Of a stretch of 64,000 bases of DNA, positions 62,275 to 64,000 are shown one piece after another. The DNA is taken from the NCBI GenBank assembly GCA_001800315.1, contig MGVE01000020.1, positions 62,001 to 126,000 of the forward strand, given 5' to 3'. The position numbers were made by a program, and so were the translations under genes. The notes beneath the pieces are model-generated. The model did no database searches. It saw only the letters and a list, made by a program, of their open reading frames with translations, and was not told where the DNA came from. The number at the start of each line of letters is the position of its first letter. Within the stretch, counting starts at the first letter, position 1. This DNA is from Elusimicrobia bacterium RIFOXYA2_FULL_47_53 (GTDB lineage Bacteria > Elusimicrobiota > Endomicrobiia > Endomicrobiales > XYA2-FULL-47-53).

Positions 62275-62817
62275 GTGGCTGAAATGATGCTCACGCTTGA
62301 AGGGCGGCACTTTAGAAGAAACTACCTTCTTTATATTATCGAAATTACGCATGGGAATGATAAGCATTTTTATATAGGGCAGACAGGCGATCACAAATAT
62401 GTAACTGCACGACCGGCATATAGAAGATTGGCAGGACATCTGTCAGATGTTGGGAAAAGTACGGAAAATCAGGTTTATCGCTATTTGGTTGAAAAAGTGA
62501 TCGGGTTTAAAGAAGCAATTGGAAATAAAAATAAGTTCAGCGATGAGGTAAAGAAGGCAGTTGAAGATTACCTTGTTAATTCTACGGTGAAAATGTATAT
62601 TTATCCCTTACAGGATTTTAAACCCGGTATTGATCAGGCCAATCACCTGCAAAATGTTAGAAAAGTAACACTTTTTGAAAAAATGGTAACAAAATTGTTT
62701 GTGGGCAATTCAATAGAGATAGCAAACAAAAAAATAACTAAACCTAAACTTGGTGTTGAATGTCCATATCCTATGGTTTTAGATGAAATAGTATCAGATT
62801 TTAACCTAAAGCAATGA
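62275..62817 (+). CDS. GIY-YIG-like putative nuclease
   Basis: The N-terminal part has LLYIIEI and, after a short loop, HFYIGQTGD followed by ARPAYRRLAGHL. This is the Y...YIG.T...R...H order of the GIY-YIG endonuclease core. The remaining 110 residues are unassigned. The start is GTG, chosen because AAGGAG lies directly upstream. The gene is A/T-rich and sits between remnants and repeats, so it may be laterally acquired. Confidence 0.55.
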   Translation: MAEMMLTLEGRHFRRNYLLYIIEITHGNDKHFYIGQTGDHKYVTARPAYRRLAGHLSDVGKSTENQVYRYLVEKVIGFKEAIGNKNKFSDEVKKAVEDYLVNSTVKMYIYPLQDFKPGIDQANHLQNVRKVTLFEKMVTKLFVGNSIEIANKKITKPKLGVECPYPMVLDEIVSDFNLKQ

Positions 62818-63052
62818 TTGAGTGTTCCTTGGTGATAATCGTTGATTTTTACCCCTCGTTTAGGTATAATACCACAAGAGGACAGGAAAACCACATTCGA
62901 TAAATGTTCGATGTGTATGGTGAAATAGGCTCATTTTTTGGCTTTTCAGGAGTTGTCAGGAAATAGCACAATTAGCAGGTGCTTTTTTAATTTACCGACG
63001 ACATAATTGTAAATAAATACTTTAAGACGGCAATGCGCCCATAGCGAAACTA
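62818..63052. other. Spacer, no gene; partial tRNA-like direct repeat at 63032-63045
   Basis: Fourteen bases AATGCGCCCATAGC at 63032-63045 are identical to 63153-63166, the 5' edge of the tRNA-Arg gene. No coding frame or promoter could be supported otherwise. Confidence 0.5.
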
Positions 63053-63112
63053 GCCACTGTGCGACGAATAAGGAGCACAAGCCCAGTGGCCCGCGCGAGA
63101 CAGTGAGCGCGG
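63053..63112 (+). repeat. Structured dispersed repeat, copy B
   Basis: GCCACTG..CAGTGGC encloses GTGC-GACGAATAAGGA-GCAC, followed by a second hairpin CCGCGC-GAGACAGTGA-GCGCGG. It shares loops, not stem letters, with copy A at 31485-31555. Confidence 0.6.
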
Positions 63113-63155
63113 AAATATAGAAACCTGAACTCACAAAATAGAAAGCAAATTTAAT

Positions 63156-63229
63156 GCGCCCATAGCTCAACTGGATAGAGCGTTTGACTACGAATCAAAA
63201 GGCTAGAGGTTCAACTCCTCTTGGGCGCG
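63156..63229 (+). tRNA. tRNA-Arg (anticodon ACG)
   Basis: The 7-bp acceptor stem GCGCCCA/TGGGCGC is complete. The D arm is GCTC/GAGC and the anticodon stem TTTGA/TCAAA encloses the loop CTACGAA (anticodon ACG). The T arm is AGAGG/CCTCT with TTCAACT in its loop. The discriminator is G and CCA is not encoded. The ACG anticodon needs A-to-I editing by TadA, whose gene starts 320 bases downstream. Confidence 0.95.
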
Positions 63230-63230
63230 T

Positions 63231-63516
63231 GTATTTAACAAAACCACCTCCAATTCTACTGCAAAACAAAAATTTGGGTTACGCCTTCGTCAAACTCACC
63301 TTATGTAGCTTTGCTACACTGCGGTTCGTCATCCTTGGCTCACTCCAAATCTTTGTTTTTCGTTACGAATAGAGGTGGCTTTGTTAAATACCTTTGAAAA
63401 ACAAAGCATTAGAGACGGGTTAGGTGGGGAAGTACAATTTGAAAGTCAAAAACGGAGTTATGTTTTTCGCTACGAATAGAGGTGGTTTTGTTAAATACCT
63501 TTGAAATGCAAAGTCA
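63231..63516. repeat. Inverted repeat with a duplicated right half
   Basis: GTATTTAACAAAACCACCTC (63231-63250) is found inverted at 63372-63391 and again at 63479-63498. The two right-hand copies (63355-63410 and 63462-63516) are near-identical direct repeats 107 bases apart. It looks like a non-coding palindromic element with a tandem partial duplication next to a tRNA gene. Confidence 0.65.
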
Positions 63517-63548
63517 TCAACATTGTGAAGTACAAAAGGCGGAGTAAC

Positions 63549-64000
63549 TTGTCAAAAATAAACATCAAAACCGACGAATACTATCTTAAGGAAGCTATAA
63601 AAGAGGCTAAAAAGGCCGCTAAAATTGACGAGGTGCCGGTAGGGGCGGTCGTAGTCTGCGACAACAGGATAATAGGCAGAGGATATAACCAAAATATAAA
63701 GCTCAACGACCCGACGGCGCACGCCGAAGTGGCGGCGATAAAAAAAGCCGCTAAACACCTTGGCAATTACAGGTTAAATAATTGTAAAATATATGTTACT
63801 ATAGAGCCGTGCGCCATGTGCGCCGGAGCTATAGTCTGGGCCAGAATTTCCGAAGTCATTTTCGGCGCTTATGACGAAAAGGCCGGAGCCTGCGGCTCCA
63901 TATTCAATGTTGTTGAAAACAAAAAGCTAAACCACAGGGCAAAAGTAGTGTCGGGAATTCTTGAAAAGGAATGCCGGGCTCTGCTGCAGGATTTCTTTAG
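63549..64000 (+). CDS. tadA: tRNA adenosine-34 deaminase (partial at right edge)
   Basis: The protein converts A34 to inosine in tRNA-Arg(ACG). The zinc-binding HAE motif (PTAHAEVAAI) and PCAMC (EPCAMCAGAI) are present, with VPVGAVVV before them. The start is TTG with GGCGGAG upstream; no suitable ATG precedes the domain. The frame runs off the window after 150 codons, close to the usual end of the family (about 150-160 residues). The target tRNA gene lies just upstream. Confidence 0.92.
   Translation, partial: MSKINIKTDEYYLKEAIKEAKKAAKIDEVPVGAVVVCDNRIIGRGYNQNIKLNDPTAHAEVAAIKKAAKHLGNYRLNNCKIYVTIEPCAMCAGAIVWARISEVIFGAYDEKAGACGSIFNVVENKKLNHRAKVVSGILEKECRALLQDFF

Noticed and set aside
63032-63105. 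Possible second tRNA beginning GCGCCCATAGC
   Set aside because: Only the first 11 bases match; no D, anticodon or T arms can be folded.

Overview
The window looks like chromosome of an uncultured diderm (Gram-negative-type) bacterium. The genes show signal peptides, a lipobox, several outer-membrane beta-barrels, a PorV-like protein and a FlgD-like C-terminal domain. Together with a giant mosaic protein and a sigma-54 nitrogen locus, this resembles Omnitrophota or Elusimicrobiota-type genomes. That placement is inference from gene style; there is no rRNA in the window. Genes are almost all on the + strand. Bases 1-50,000 are fairly G+C-balanced, while about 50,050-63,000 is visibly A/T-richer and accessory in character.

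Layout. Bases 1-13,579 hold the 3' part of one giant frame (more than 4,500 residues) combining membrane segments, an intact GGDEF domain, HEAT-like repeats, a NadD-like nucleotidyltransferase fold, two internal signal-peptide-like segments and an HExxH motif; a terminator follows. Bases 13,750-22,530 carry sugar-nucleotide genes (a guanylyltransferase fused to a degenerate phosphomannomutase, plus an intact phosphohexomutase), a soluble GAF/PAS histidine kinase, a Crp/Fnr regulator, hisS and a secreted protein. Bases 22,600-31,350 are envelope genes (FecR-domain protein, beta-barrel, a large secreted carboxypeptidase-regulatory/FlgD-like protein, PorV-like protein). Bases 31,350-36,300 hold dispersed palindromic repeats, a CHASE2 adenylate/guanylate cyclase, a DUF3307 membrane protein and a porin. 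Bases 36,300-40,900 hold a small membrane protein and a 1,251-residue secreted repeat protein.

Bases 40,890-46,800 form a nitrogen-control locus: a promoter-plus-terminator leader, a NifA-like activator, a divergent sigma-54 factor, a TorF-like porin, AmtB and a PII protein lacking the uridylylated Tyr51. A DUF1646 transporter, a C-terminally short pyruvate kinase and a Cas4/RecB-like nuclease follow.

Bases 50,050-59,990 look like a defence/mobile island. It holds an AbiE-type pair, a DUF4143 ATPase with palindromic operators, and a three-gene set (MazG-like pyrophosphatase, EVE domain-PD-(D/E)XK nuclease, nuclease-DUF2075 helicase). It ends with an integron-type cassette array: three attC sites separating a nuclease-like gene, an ORF-less cassette, a TraB/GumN-like gene and a truncated cassette. 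No integrase is visible. Bases 60,000-64,000 contain an MBL hydrolase, a cupin, a lipoprotein, a GIY-YIG-like gene, tRNA-Arg(ACG), inverted repeats and the start of tadA (TTG start, cut by the window edge).
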